A stretch of 64,000 nt of DNA from Candidatus Leptofilum gracile (GTDB lineage: Bacteria; Chloroflexota; Anaerolineae; Promineifilales; Promineifilaceae), in contig JADJOJ010000007.1 of NCBI GenBank assembly GCA_016713825.1, positions 310,001 through 374,000 on the forward strand, read 5' to 3'. A program made the translations under genes and the position numbers. This document shows, piece by piece, positions 24,960-32,986 of the stretch (positions are counted from its first letter, which is position 1; every line of letters starts with the position of its first letter). The notes below the pieces were generated by a model. It did not search any database. It saw only the letters and a list, made by a program, of their open reading frames with translations, and was not told the DNA's origin.

Positions 24960-26600
24960 GTGACTTTGCAAAATATTACCCATAACATTCGCTTTAAAAT
25001 TATTATTTTACTTGCTGCTTTTTGCTTTATCATAACCTTTACAGGCACTACCTCAGCAGCAATAGCCAATCTAAAAATAAGTGGCTCAATGCCCTCAATT
25101 GGCGATGTCTATAGTTTTGAGATTAGCCCAAATGGGCAATATGTTGTTTTTTCTGCAGACCTACAAACCGATGAGGCATTTGAGCTATATAGCGTACCGA
25201 TTGATGGGAGCCAACCACCCATACGAATATCCCAACCATTAACATCCGGTTCTCATATTTTTGTCTATCAAATTTCCAATGATAGCAGTCGAGTTGTGTA
25301 TCGTTCTATCAATGAGACGCTTACCGCAAGTGAGCTTTACAGTGTGCCAATTACAGGCGGTACCATTCAAAAGCTCAACGATCCTTTGGTGGCAGGGGGG
25401 AGTGTTAGCACTTTTATCATTTCCCCAGATAGCAGCAGAGTCGTTTATTTGGGTGAAGGGCTTAAAAGTGTGCCAATTGCAGGCGGTACCGTCCAAAAAC
25501 TTAACCACACATTAGATGCGGCTGAAAATCTTACCGCCTCCGTTGCAATTTCCTCAGACAGTAATCAAGTTGTATACACAACATGGCACACCATAAATCA
25601 CACATCTGATCTTTACAGTGTACCAATAGAAGGCGGTACAGCGCTTAAACTCAATAGCCCGTTAGTTGCAGAAAGAAGAGTTAGTACTTTTGATATTTCC
25701 CCAGATAGCAGTCGAGTGGTTTATGCTGCTGACCAGGACACGGACAATCTATACGAGTTGTTTAGCGTACCAATAACAGGTGGTACGGTTCAAAAGCTTA
25801 ACGACGATTTGCTTGCTGGCGACGAAATTAATTCTTTTGAAATTGCTCTAGACAGTAGTCGGGTGGTTTATTCTGCTAACAAGCAAACAGTTGGAGGATT
25901 CGAACTTTACAGTGTCCCTTTGTTTGGGGGGACCGTTCAAAAACTTTCCGATACAGTATCTATTGGTGGGGATGTTTTTACATTTGATATCGCTCCAAAC
26001 AGCAGTCGCGTCGTTTTTTTAGTTTCGATGCCACCTTCCCAGCCTGAACGGCCGTATGGTGCTTGGGAACTCTTTAGTGTGTCAATTTCGGGGGGGGCAA
26101 CCCAAAAGCTCAATGGTACCTTAAGTACAGATGAAGATGTCAAGGGATTTAGGATAACGCCAGACAGTAATTATGTTGTCTACCGTGCCGAGCCAGCACT
26201 TCGTAATCAAGCGGAGGAACTTTACAGCGTGCCAACAAATGGTGGCTCCGCACAAAAACTCAATGACACTGTGACAACGGGTGGCAATGTCGATTACTTT
26301 GTCATTGCCCCAAATAGTAGTCGCGTGATTTATCGAGCCGATCAGGAAACAGACAACGTTTTTGAACTATACAGCACAAGCATTACAGGTGATCCTGTCC
26401 AAAAGCTGAACGGCTCTTTGGTTGATGGTGGGAATGTTACGGGATCAGAAACGTTTCTAACCTTTGTTACCATTTCCCTATACAGTAATCATGTTGTATA
26501 TCTTGCAGACCAGCAGACAAATGATGTTTTCGAGCTGTTTGTAACATTTGATGATTCTATAGAACAGTTTAAGCTATTTTTACCTATGATCGAAAAGTAG
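24960..26600 (+). CDS. Secreted TolB/PD40-type beta-propeller protein
   Basis: 546 residues from GTG 24960, fixed by AGGAGGAAT seven bases before it. An N-terminal signal/anchor (IIILLAAFCFIITFTGTTSAA) is followed by about ten repeats of some 45 residues, each with a strand like ISPDSSRVVY and a strand like ELYSVPITGGTVQKLND. These are WD40-like PD40 blades seen in TolB and DPP-IV-type propellers. The protein ends FKLFLPMIEK, a tail like that of the beta-helix protein at 57-60 kb (YLPFVIKQ). Base use is clearly more AT-rich than the neighbours and only one ACGGCCGT is present in 1.6 kb, which suggests recent acquisition. The ligand is unknown. Confidence 0.8.
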   Translation: MTLQNITHNIRFKIIILLAAFCFIITFTGTTSAAIANLKISGSMPSIGDVYSFEISPNGQYVVFSADLQTDEAFELYSVPIDGSQPPIRISQPLTSGSHIFVYQISNDSSRVVYRSINETLTASELYSVPITGGTIQKLNDPLVAGGSVSTFIISPDSSRVVYLGEGLKSVPIAGGTVQKLNHTLDAAENLTASVAISSDSNQVVYTTWHTINHTSDLYSVPIEGGTALKLNSPLVAERRVSTFDISPDSSRVVYAADQDTDNLYELFSVPITGGTVQKLNDDLLAGDEINSFEIALDSSRVVYSANKQTVGGFELYSVPLFGGTVQKLSDTVSIGGDVFTFDIAPNSSRVVFLVSMPPSQPERPYGAWELFSVSISGGATQKLNGTLSTDEDVKGFRITPDSNYVVYRAEPALRNQAEELYSVPTNGGSAQKLNDTVTTGGNVDYFVIAPNSSRVIYRADQETDNVFELYSTSITGDPVQKLNGSLVDGGNVTGSETFLTFVTISLYSNHVVYLADQQTNDVFELFVTFDDSIEQFKLFLPMIEK

Positions 26601-26722
26601 ATGCTTTGAGATTACCTGAAGCGGCTACCTAACTTTGCTTTTGACTTGGGTTTTTCAGCCACATTGAGAGCTTCATTGGTTCAGGCTTCTACACTGTGTA
26701 TATTGGTTTGTCATTTGCCACG

Positions 26723-27310
26723 ATGTCATCTATCATCCCGCCAATGAATTCTCGCCGTCGTACATACCTCATTTTAATTGGTTTAATCATTTTAACCATC
26801 CCTTGTTACCTGGCCGGGGTCATTTTACTGGTCATCGCCCCCGATGCCCCAGTCTCTGAGCTGCCGCCGACGCTGCCCGTGGTGGTTTCACCCACACCTA
26901 GCAACACGGCCGTTGCCACCGAAGTTTTACCCCCAGGCACGTTAACGGCCGTTCCCACCAGCACCCAAGGCGTACCCACTTCCACCCTGCCGCCCACACC
27001 CGGCCAATTCCAAACGCCAACCACACTACCCACCGCTACCGAAACAGCAACAGCAACGGCCACCAATACTGGCACCACCACACCAACAGCAACCGGCACC
27101 GCCACCGCCACGGCCACCAGCACCGCCACCCAGGCTGCCTCGCCCACGGCAACCGGTACCAACACGCCAACCGCAACAGCCACCAGCCAGGCCACGCCGA
27201 CAATCACCGCCACCACGGAAGCCACAGCCACCAGTGAAGCCACGGCCACCCTTGAACCAACCGCCGAAAACACGGCCACCACAGAACCGACGGCAACCAC
27301 ATCACCCTGA
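26723..27310 (+). CDS. Membrane-anchored Thr/Pro/Ala-rich low-complexity protein
   Basis: About 195 residues from ATG 26723 (MSSIIPPMNSRRR); ATG 26744 (MNSRRRTYLILIG) is an equally good start. One membrane span (YLILIGLIILTIPCYLAGVILLVIA) after a basic N-terminus anchors it, with the rest outside. The remainder is almost only Thr, Ala, Pro, Ser, Val and Glu (TATETATATATNTGTT type), like an O-glycosylated stalk. The GC-rich codon choice (ACC/GCC) differs sharply from the gene before it. No catalytic domain is present. The long antisense ORF here is a low-complexity artefact. Confidence 0.65.
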   Translation: MSSIIPPMNSRRRTYLILIGLIILTIPCYLAGVILLVIAPDAPVSELPPTLPVVVSPTPSNTAVATEVLPPGTLTAVPTSTQGVPTSTLPPTPGQFQTPTTLPTATETATATATNTGTTTPTATGTATATATSTATQAASPTATGTNTPTATATSQATPTITATTEATATSEATATLEPTAENTATTEPTATTSP

Positions 27311-27340
27311 TACCGCATATTTCTATCAAAGAGAGTTTTC

Positions 27341-28431
27341 ATGGATACATTCAAACTTTTACAAACCTTAACTGAAACCCCCGGCCCCTCTGGCAACGAA
27401 AAAGCGATTGCCAACGTGGTGCGCGAATGGTGGGAACCATACACCAGCCGCTTCATCAGCGACCATGTGGGCAACCTGATGGCCGTCAAAGAAGGCAGCG
27501 GTGAAGCGCCCCGCCGCACCATTTTGCTGGCGGCCCACATGGACGAGATTGCCTTGATGGTACACCAGGTTGTGGGCCACAACGGCAATGGCTTTTACGC
27601 GTCACCAACGTTGGCGGCGTGGATATTCGCCATTTGTACGGGCAGACGGTGGTGGTGCATGGCACAAACAAGAATTTCCCCGGCGTGCTGGGCAGCCTGC
27701 CTGGGGCGATGCTGCCCGAAGAAAAGCGCAGCAAGCCGTTTGGCTACGAAGAGCTGGTAGTTGATGTAGGCTTGCCTATGGCCACGGTGGAAGCCGAAAT
27801 CTCTGTGGGCGATTTTATTAGCTTTCGCCAGCCGCTGCGTAAATTGTTAAACGGCCGTGTCACCGGCAAAGCGCTAGACAATCGCGCCTCCGTCGCTGCC
27901 GTCACCGTTGCCCTGGACTATTTGAGCCAGCGCCAGCACAGCTGGGACGTGGTCGCCGTGGCCACCGTGCAGGAAGAAACGCGCCTGCTGGGGGCGTTCA
28001 CCAGCGCCCATTCGCAACAGCCAGACTTGGCCATCGCCATCGACGTAACCTTTGGCAAAGGCCCCGGGGCCAGCGACACGGGCACCTTTGAACTGGGCAG
28101 TGGCCCCGCGCTCGACCTGGGGCCAAACGTGCACACCGGCATGTACAAAGCGCTGAAGAAAACGGCCGAATCTCTGGAAATGTCCATAGAAACGGGCACG
28201 CACAGCCGAGCCAGCGGCACCGACGCCTTTGGCGTGCAGGTCGCTCGCAGCGGCATCCCCACCGGCCTCATCTCCATCCCCCTGCGTTACATGCACACCA
28301 TGGTCGAATCAATCGATTTAAAGGATATGGAGCGATGCGGCCGTTTGATGGGCGAATTCATTGCCCAGCTGGACGACAAATTTTTAGATGGCTTGGCAGC
28401 AGGGATGATGGAGGAAGACAGTAAGCAGTAA
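27341..28431 (+). CDS. M42 family metallo-aminopeptidase, copy 1 (frameshifted)
   Basis: One 363-residue enzyme in two frames. Frame one starts MDTFKLLQTLTETPGPSGNE and carries the first metal motif LAAHMDEIAL. Frame two resumes at RVTNVGGVDIRHLYGQ and carries KALDNRAS, TVQEETRLLGA (catalytic Glu-Glu), AIDVTFGKG and the late RYMHTMVES histidine. One missing C at about 27598 (TTTTACGCG) separates them: restoring it gives GFYRVTNVGG. M42 enzymes (glutamyl aminopeptidases, TET peptidases, deblocking aminopeptidases) are di-zinc/cobalt exopeptidases that form dodecameric shells and trim peptides. It is first of three tandem paralogues. Confidence 0.83.
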
Positions 28432-28508
28432 TCAGTAAACAGTATTCAGTCTGGTTACTGGTTACTGACCACTGGTTACTGAATACTGACCACCGATTAC
28501 CGACCACG
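28424..28508. repeat. CAGTAATCAGTA / GGTTACTGG intergenic element
   Basis: CAGTAATCAGTAAACAGTATTCAG faces GGTTACTGACCACTGGTTACTGAATACTG, giving an imperfect foldback. It starts within the last codons of M42 copy 1 (DSKQ) and fills the gap to copy 2. It is related to the element at 11691-11768. Confidence 0.5.
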
Positions 28509-28518
28509 GATAACCAAT

Positions 28519-29556
28519 ATGAACGAACTACTCAAAAACTTAACCGAAGCCGTCGGCGTGTCTGGCGAAGAAAAAGAGGTGCGGCTGCTCATTCGCGACC
28601 TCATCGCCGACCACGTAGACGAATGGCACGTAGACGCAATGGGCAGCCTGATTGCCCTGAAAAAGGGAACCGGCGAGCGCAATTTGCGCGTAATGGTAGA
28701 CGCCCACATGGACGAGGTGGGGCTCATCATCACCGATTTCGACAGCAACGGCACGCTGAAATTTAGCGGCGTGGGCGGTTTTGATGACCGCGCTCTGCTG
28801 GGCAAGGTGGTGCAGGTTGGCCCCAAAAAGATCACCGGCGTTATCGGCGCGCGGCCGATTCATTTACTCAACGCCAGCCAGCGCAACAGCGTGGTGCAGA
28901 TGGACGAGATGCGCATCGACATTGGCGCAAAAAACAAAGATGCAGCCAGCGGCAAGGTGAATCTGGGCGACCGGGCGGCGTTTGTGACGGAATACGAAGA
29001 GCTGGGGCCAACCGCCATCGGCAAATCGTTCGACAACCGGGCAGGCTGTGCGGCGCTGATTGAGCTTTTGCGGGAACGGCCGTATCCCTTCGACCTCATC
29101 GCCACCTTCACCGTGCAGGAAGAAGTTGGCCTGCGGGGCGCCACCACCGCCGCTTACGGCGTCAAGCCCGATCTGGCCCTCATTTTGGAATGCACCCCCG
29201 CCTTCGACCTGCCCAACAAGGACGACGTGAGCCCCAACGTGGCGCTGGGCCAGGGACCATCCATCTACGTGATGGACAGCGGTACCGTGCAAGACCCGCG
29301 CCTGGTCAGCCTCATCACCCAAACCGCCGCCGACAACGACATCCCCTTCCAGATTCGTCGGCCGGGCGGTGGAGGGACGAATACGGCCGTAATCCAACGC
29401 GTGCGCGGCGCAATCCCCGCCGCCACCATTGCGGTACCCGGCCGCTACGCCCACACCCCCACCATGATGATCAACCTGGATGATTATGCGAATGTGATCA
29501 AGCTGGCCAAAGCGACGTTGTTGAATTTAACAGAAGATATTGTGAAACGTAACTGA
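28519..29556 (+). CDS. M42 family metallo-aminopeptidase, copy 2
   Basis: 345 residues, intact. Metal and catalytic positions: VDAHMDEVGL, KSFDNRAGC, TVQEEVGLRGA and the late histidine in VPGRYAHTPT. The strand that usually carries the fifth metal ligand as Asp (ALDVT) reads LILECTPAFD, so Glu would take that place. This residue change, and a longer insert (NLPNKDDVSPNVALGQ region), separate it from copies 1 and 3. Substrate preference may differ. The start MNELLKNLTEAVGVSGEE aligns with the family N-terminus without extension. Confidence 0.93.
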   Translation: MNELLKNLTEAVGVSGEEKEVRLLIRDLIADHVDEWHVDAMGSLIALKKGTGERNLRVMVDAHMDEVGLIITDFDSNGTLKFSGVGGFDDRALLGKVVQVGPKKITGVIGARPIHLLNASQRNSVVQMDEMRIDIGAKNKDAASGKVNLGDRAAFVTEYEELGPTAIGKSFDNRAGCAALIELLRERPYPFDLIATFTVQEEVGLRGATTAAYGVKPDLALILECTPAFDLPNKDDVSPNVALGQGPSIYVMDSGTVQDPRLVSLITQTAADNDIPFQIRRPGGGGTNTAVIQRVRGAIPAATIAVPGRYAHTPTMMINLDDYANVIKLAKATLLNLTEDIVKRN

Positions 29557-29616
29557 GTAATTGGGTAACTAAGTAATTACGTAATTACCCAATTACCTAA
29601 TTACCAAATTACTTAG
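29554..29616. repeat. TAATTAC low-complexity intergenic element
   Basis: GAGTAATTGGGTAACTAAGTAATTAC is followed by GTAATTACCCAATTACCTAATTACC, self-complementary. It begins at the stop codon of M42 copy 2. Same family as 44490-44562. Confidence 0.55.
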
Positions 29617-29647
29617 TCCTCAACTCAAACGACTTTGAGGTTAAGAA

Positions 29648-30639
29648 ATGTACGATTTAATCAAAAAACTGGTAGAAGCATACGGCCCATCGGGCTTTGA
29701 AGACCACATGCGGGAGCTAATCCGGCCCGAAATTGAAAAATACGCCGACGAGATTTCGGTGGATGCGATGGGCAATTTGATTGCGCTCAAAAAGGGCAGC
29801 GGCGATGGCCTCAAGGTGATGATCGCCGCCCACATGGACGAAATTGGCCTGATGATTTCCCATATCACCGACGATGGGTTTTGCCGCTTCACCAATATCG
29901 GCGGCATTTACCCCACACGCTGATGGGCAGCCGAGTTCAGTTTGAAGACGGCCGTATCGGCATCATCTACAGCGACCGGATCACCGATCGCGGCAAAATC
30001 CACGGGCTAGACAAACATTACATCGACGTCGGTGCCAGCAGCAAGGCAGATTGCCCGGTGAAGGTGGGGGATGCGGTAGGCTTTGTGCGCGAATTTTTGG
30101 CCCAGGGCAAACTGCTCAGCGCCAAAAGCATGGATGACCGCATCGGCTGCGTAGTGGCCATTGAGGCGATGAAGCGGCTGCAAAATACGCCGCACGACGT
30201 TTACTTTGTCTTCAGCGTGCAGGAAGAAGTGGGCACCCGCGGGGCACAGGCCGCCGCCAACATGCTAGACCCCGACGTCGGCATTGCCCTGGACGTCACC
30301 CTGGCTGGCGACACCCCAGAACCGACCCCCATCGCCGTGGATTTGGGCAAGGGTACAGCCATCAAAGTGAAAGACAGCGGCATGATTGCCCACACCGGCC
30401 TGGTGCGCCTGATGAAAAAACGGGCGGAAGAAGCCAACATCCCGTACCAGCTAGAGGTGCTCACCGGCGGCTCCACCGACGCCCGCTCCATCCAAATTGC
30501 CAACGGCGGCGCAGCAGCTGGCTGCATCTCCATCCCCTGCCGTTACGTCCATTCCCAAAGCGAAACCGTCCACGCCGACGACGTAGAAAACTCCATCAAG
30601 CTTTTGGTTGAAATTTTGTCTAACCCAATCGAACTGTAG
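29648..30639 (+). CDS. M42 family metallo-aminopeptidase, copy 3 (frameshifted)
   Basis: One enzyme of about 330 residues in two frames. Frame one: MYDLIKKLVEAYGPSGFEDH through AAHMDEIGLM to FTNIGGIYP. Frame two: HTLMGSRVQFEDGRIGIIY, KSMDDRIGCVV, SVQEEVGTRGAQ, ALDVTLAGD, RYVHSQSETVH. A C4 run at 29910-29915 is one base short: C5 gives GGIYPHTLMGS. The in-frame TGA at 29920 is not selenocysteine, because the reading after it has no homology. All metal and catalytic residues are kept. The third tandem M42 paralogue; the three could assemble into mixed TET-type shells. Confidence 0.83.
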
Positions 30640-30677
30640 AACAGGCTCGTGGCAGGCGCTGCAAAAGTGTCTGCCAC

Positions 30678-30775
30678 CTCCCCCTCCCTAACCCTCCCCC
30701 GGCGGGGGAGGGAACTTCTGATCCCCCCTCCCTTCGGGAGGGGTTGGGGGGAGGGGATTGAGGGGAGGGAAACTT
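30678..30775. repeat. GC-rich palindromic repeat, copy A
   Basis: Outer arms CCCCCTCCCTAACC and GGTTGGGGGGAGGGG enclose two hairpins: CCCTCCCCC/GGGGGAGGG (30692-30712) and CCCCTCCC/GGGAGGGG (30725-30743, loop TTC). It lies immediately before the DUF559 start at 30784. Copies B (31144-31256) and C (32861-32942, inverted) share the same layout. Confidence 0.85.
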
Positions 30776-30783
30776 CCACACGG

Positions 30784-31155
30784 ATGAACAAAAAACCCCC
30801 AACCAACCCCACCCTCCTCAACCACGCCCGCGAAATGCGCCAACAACCAACTGAGCCTGAGCGGCGCTTGTGGCACCATCTGCGGCGCAAGCAGTTAGAC
30901 GGCTTCAGGTTCCGGCGGCAGCAGCCGCTGGGTGCCTACATTGTGGACTTTTACTGCCACGACGCCCGGCTAATTGTCGAAGTAGATGGCGATAGCCACG
31001 CCTTTCAAGAAGAATATGATGCAGAACGCACAGCCTGGCTGGAAGCAGAGGGGAATCACGTCATTCGCTTTTGGAATAAAGAGGTGATGCAAAACCTTGA
31101 CGGGGTTTTGCAGGTGATTTTGACAGCGTGTGAAAACCCTTTTCCCCCACCCTAA
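30784..31155 (+). CDS. DUF559 endonuclease-like protein
   Basis: 123 residues from ATG 30784; the longer ORF upstream simply reads through repeat copy A. The family pattern is clear: AREMRQQPTEPERRLWHHLR, GFRFRRQQPLGAYIVDFYCH, LIVEVDGDSH, ERTAWLEAEGNHVIRFWN. The VDF, EVDGxxH elements form a PD-(D/E)xK/Vsr-like nuclease core (Asp of VDF, Glu-x-Asp of EVD). No function has been shown for the family that I know of. The last codons (PFPPP and stop) lie inside repeat copy B, so gene and repeats are physically joined as repeat-gene-repeat. Confidence 0.88.
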   Translation: MNKKPPTNPTLLNHAREMRQQPTEPERRLWHHLRRKQLDGFRFRRQQPLGAYIVDFYCHDARLIVEVDGDSHAFQEEYDAERTAWLEAEGNHVIRFWNKEVMQNLDGVLQVILTACENPFPPP

Positions 31156-31256
31156 CCCTCCCCCGGAGGGTGTTTTTCCCCCTCCCTAACCCTCCCCCAG
31201 AGGGGGAGGGAACCGGATCTCCCCTCCCTTCGGGAGGGGGCTAGGGGGAGGGAACT
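31144..31256. repeat. GC-rich palindromic repeat, copy B (one and a half units)
   Basis: A partial unit (CCCCCACCCTAACCCTCCCCC then GGAGGG) is followed by a full unit: CCCTCCCCC/GGGGGAGGG (31190-31210) and CCCCTCCC/GGGAGGGG (31221-31239, loop TTC), with outer CCCTCCCTAACC and GCTAGGGGGAGGG. Same orientation as copy A. It contains the DUF559 stop codon. Nothing else is seen in 31257-31330. Confidence 0.85.
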
Positions 31257-31330
31257 GCGCAAGCCCAAGTGGTGTTGTTTACCACAACCCCCAAAGAAAA
31301 CAGAAAAAAGCAGAAATCAGAATGCAGAAA

Positions 31331-32773
31331 TCAGGAGCCAGCAATGGAGAGATGTTCGGCAACCCGGAACCCGAGGCCGCTGAGCCTGAAGTCAGGGTTG
31401 CTGAGGTACCGGAACGCGGCGCGGCTGTCCCCCTGATTGTTGAAGAACGCGCCCCCGCGCAAGCCACCCTTTGTGGCCACCCATTCCCACACGTTACCGC
31501 TCATATCGGCACAGCCGTAAGGGCTGTCTCCCTGCGGCGAAAATTGACCAACAGGTGAGGTGGTCTTAATGCCAGCTTCACTTGTGTTGCAATGATTATC
31601 CCGCCAATCGTCCCCCCAAGGATATTTGCGCCCGTCAATGCCTCTGGCCGCTTTTTCCCACTCTTCTTCGGTTGGCAGTTGGCAGTTGGCCCATTTGGCA
31701 TACGCCTGGGCATCGTGCCAGCTAACAAGGACAACCGGATGGTCAGCAATTTTTTGCGGCGGCGTTTTGCTGCCCTGCCAATGGCTGGGTGGTTTATGCC
31801 CAGCAGCAGCCACAAAACGGGCGTAGTCTGCATTGGTCACGGCCGTTTTAGCTATCCAAAATTCAGGCAGGTGCCGTTTTTCCTTGTTGTCGCCATACAA
31901 AAAGCCGCCCGCCGGAATGCGAATCATCTCTTTGCCACTGATGGGATGCACCCGAATATCTGGCGGGTTAGGAATGAGAATTTGGGGCTTTTCGCGGGGC
32001 TGCACCTCAATTTTGGCGGGCGCAGGTTTTGGCTTTTCTATGTTTTTCGGCTTCGGTCTGGTTTCAGCTTTAGGTGGCGCAGCCTGGGGCACACTGTTTT
32101 CGCTAGCCAGCACCGTGAGCAGGCGGGCCACGTCGGTTCGGTAATTATTCTGAAAGGAAATGAACTGGTAACCGCGCCACAAAGCGGGCGGGCGGCACGG
32201 TTTTACATCGAGCGGGTAAAAAGCAACCTCTCCTTCATGTTCCATGGTGACGGCAATATTGGTTTCCCGCTTCACCCATTTGGAACTCACCGCATCTGGG
32301 GTAAGCAGCACCAAAAAAATGCCGCTTTCGTCCAGCCCGCGATTAATCGCCTCCACCCACTGCTCCCCCGGCTGAATGCTTTCCGGGGCAATCCAGGTTT
32401 GCCAGCCGTTGGCGCGTAAATCGGTGGCCAGCCGCTGGGCCAGCTCCGCATCCTGGTGGGCATGGCTGATGAAAATTTGGCGTGGGTTGCGTTCCCCTAC
32501 GGGAATGGTCACAGCCTCTATAACCGTAACCGTTTGCCCAAAGGCATTGCGGAAGGATGTGGGCAACTCTCGCTGTAACACGGCCACTAACTTTTCTTCC
32601 TGGGCGTTGCGTTCGCACCAGCCAATCAACTCCATCACCTTGCGCTTTTTGCTCCAGTCGCCGGAAAAATCATCGTACACGTCCCGAAATTCCACGGCAC
32701 AGAGAATGCGCAGCTCCTCATCGGTAAAATGTTTGGTGATAAATTGGTTGAGTTGGCTTCGGTCGTAAGTCAT
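31331..32773 (-). CDS. EAD1-TIR-FGE-sulfatase domain protein, predicted conflict effector
   Basis: 480 residues from ATG 32773; the longer ORF only reads through repeat copy C. Residues 1-75 match the effector-associated domain EAD1 (LNQFITKHFTDEELRILC, then a helical LVAVLQRELP end), a death-like adaptor domain known from bacterial conflict systems. Residues about 105-240 are a TIR domain: RQIFISHAHQDAELAQRL, GWQTWIAPESIQPGEQW, and SSKWVKRETNIA with the likely catalytic Glu (TIR NADases use it). A Pro/Lys linker follows. Residues about 310-475 are an FGE-sulfatase fold (IRIPAGGFLYGD, LPTEEEWEKAARG, MSGNVWEW, LRGGAFFNNQGD). The active cysteines of true formylglycine enzymes are absent, so this part is probably a binding module. 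Confidence 0.88.
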   Translation of the reverse strand: MTYDRSQLNQFITKHFTDEELRILCAVEFRDVYDDFSGDWSKKRKVMELIGWCERNAQEEKLVAVLQRELPTSFRNAFGQTVTVIEAVTIPVGERNPRQIFISHAHQDAELAQRLATDLRANGWQTWIAPESIQPGEQWVEAINRGLDESGIFLVLLTPDAVSSKWVKRETNIAVTMEHEGEVAFYPLDVKPCRPPALWRGYQFISFQNNYRTDVARLLTVLASENSVPQAAPPKAETRPKPKNIEKPKPAPAKIEVQPREKPQILIPNPPDIRVHPISGKEMIRIPAGGFLYGDNKEKRHLPEFWIAKTAVTNADYARFVAAAGHKPPSHWQGSKTPPQKIADHPVVLVSWHDAQAYAKWANCQLPTEEEWEKAARGIDGRKYPWGDDWRDNHCNTSEAGIKTTSPVGQFSPQGDSPYGCADMSGNVWEWVATKGGLRGGAFFNNQGDSRAAFRYLSNPDFRLSGLGFRVAEHLSIAGS

Positions 32774-32860
32774 GGGCACTTTTGTAATTGGTTGGTTGCT
32801 GGTTTGGGCAATTATACAAAAATCATGGTGTTGGTGTAGGGGCAGGTTTAGTGAAACCCG

Positions 32861-32942
32861 GAGTTCCCTCCCCCTAGCCCCCTCCCGAGGGGAGGGGGAA
32901 CCAAGCTCCCTCCCCCTTCGGGGGAGGGTTGGGGAGGGGGAA
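32861..32942. repeat. GC-rich palindromic repeat, copy C (inverted)
   Basis: Read on the minus strand it has the same order as copies A and B: CCCTCCCCAACCCTCCCCC, GGGGGAGGG, then CCCCTCCC/GGGAGGGG and CTAGGGGGAGGGAACT. It stands 88 bp upstream of the TIR gene, so copies B and C bracket that gene as inverted repeats. Confidence 0.85.
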
Positions 32943-32986
32943 ATAGACGTTGCCATACAGCGTCTCTCCGCTTAGAATCTGGTGGT

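Noticed and set aside
26806..27588. 260-residue minus-strand ORF, Val/Ala-rich
   Set aside because: Mirror image of the Thr/Ala low-complexity tail and the M42 N-terminus; no independent signal.
27590..27605. Programmed ribosomal frameshift in M42 copy 1
   Set aside because: No slippery heptamer, stimulatory stem or frame-stop overlap is visible; a missing C explains it, and the intact copy 2 needs no frameshift.
29918..29923. TGA in M42 copy 3 as a selenocysteine codon
   Set aside because: The frame after the TGA has no M42 similarity, while the +1 frame continues the enzyme exactly, so it is a frameshift.
30678..32942. CRISPR array
   Set aside because: The GC-rich repeats are palindromic, only three in number, widely and unevenly spaced, with genes between and no cas genes.
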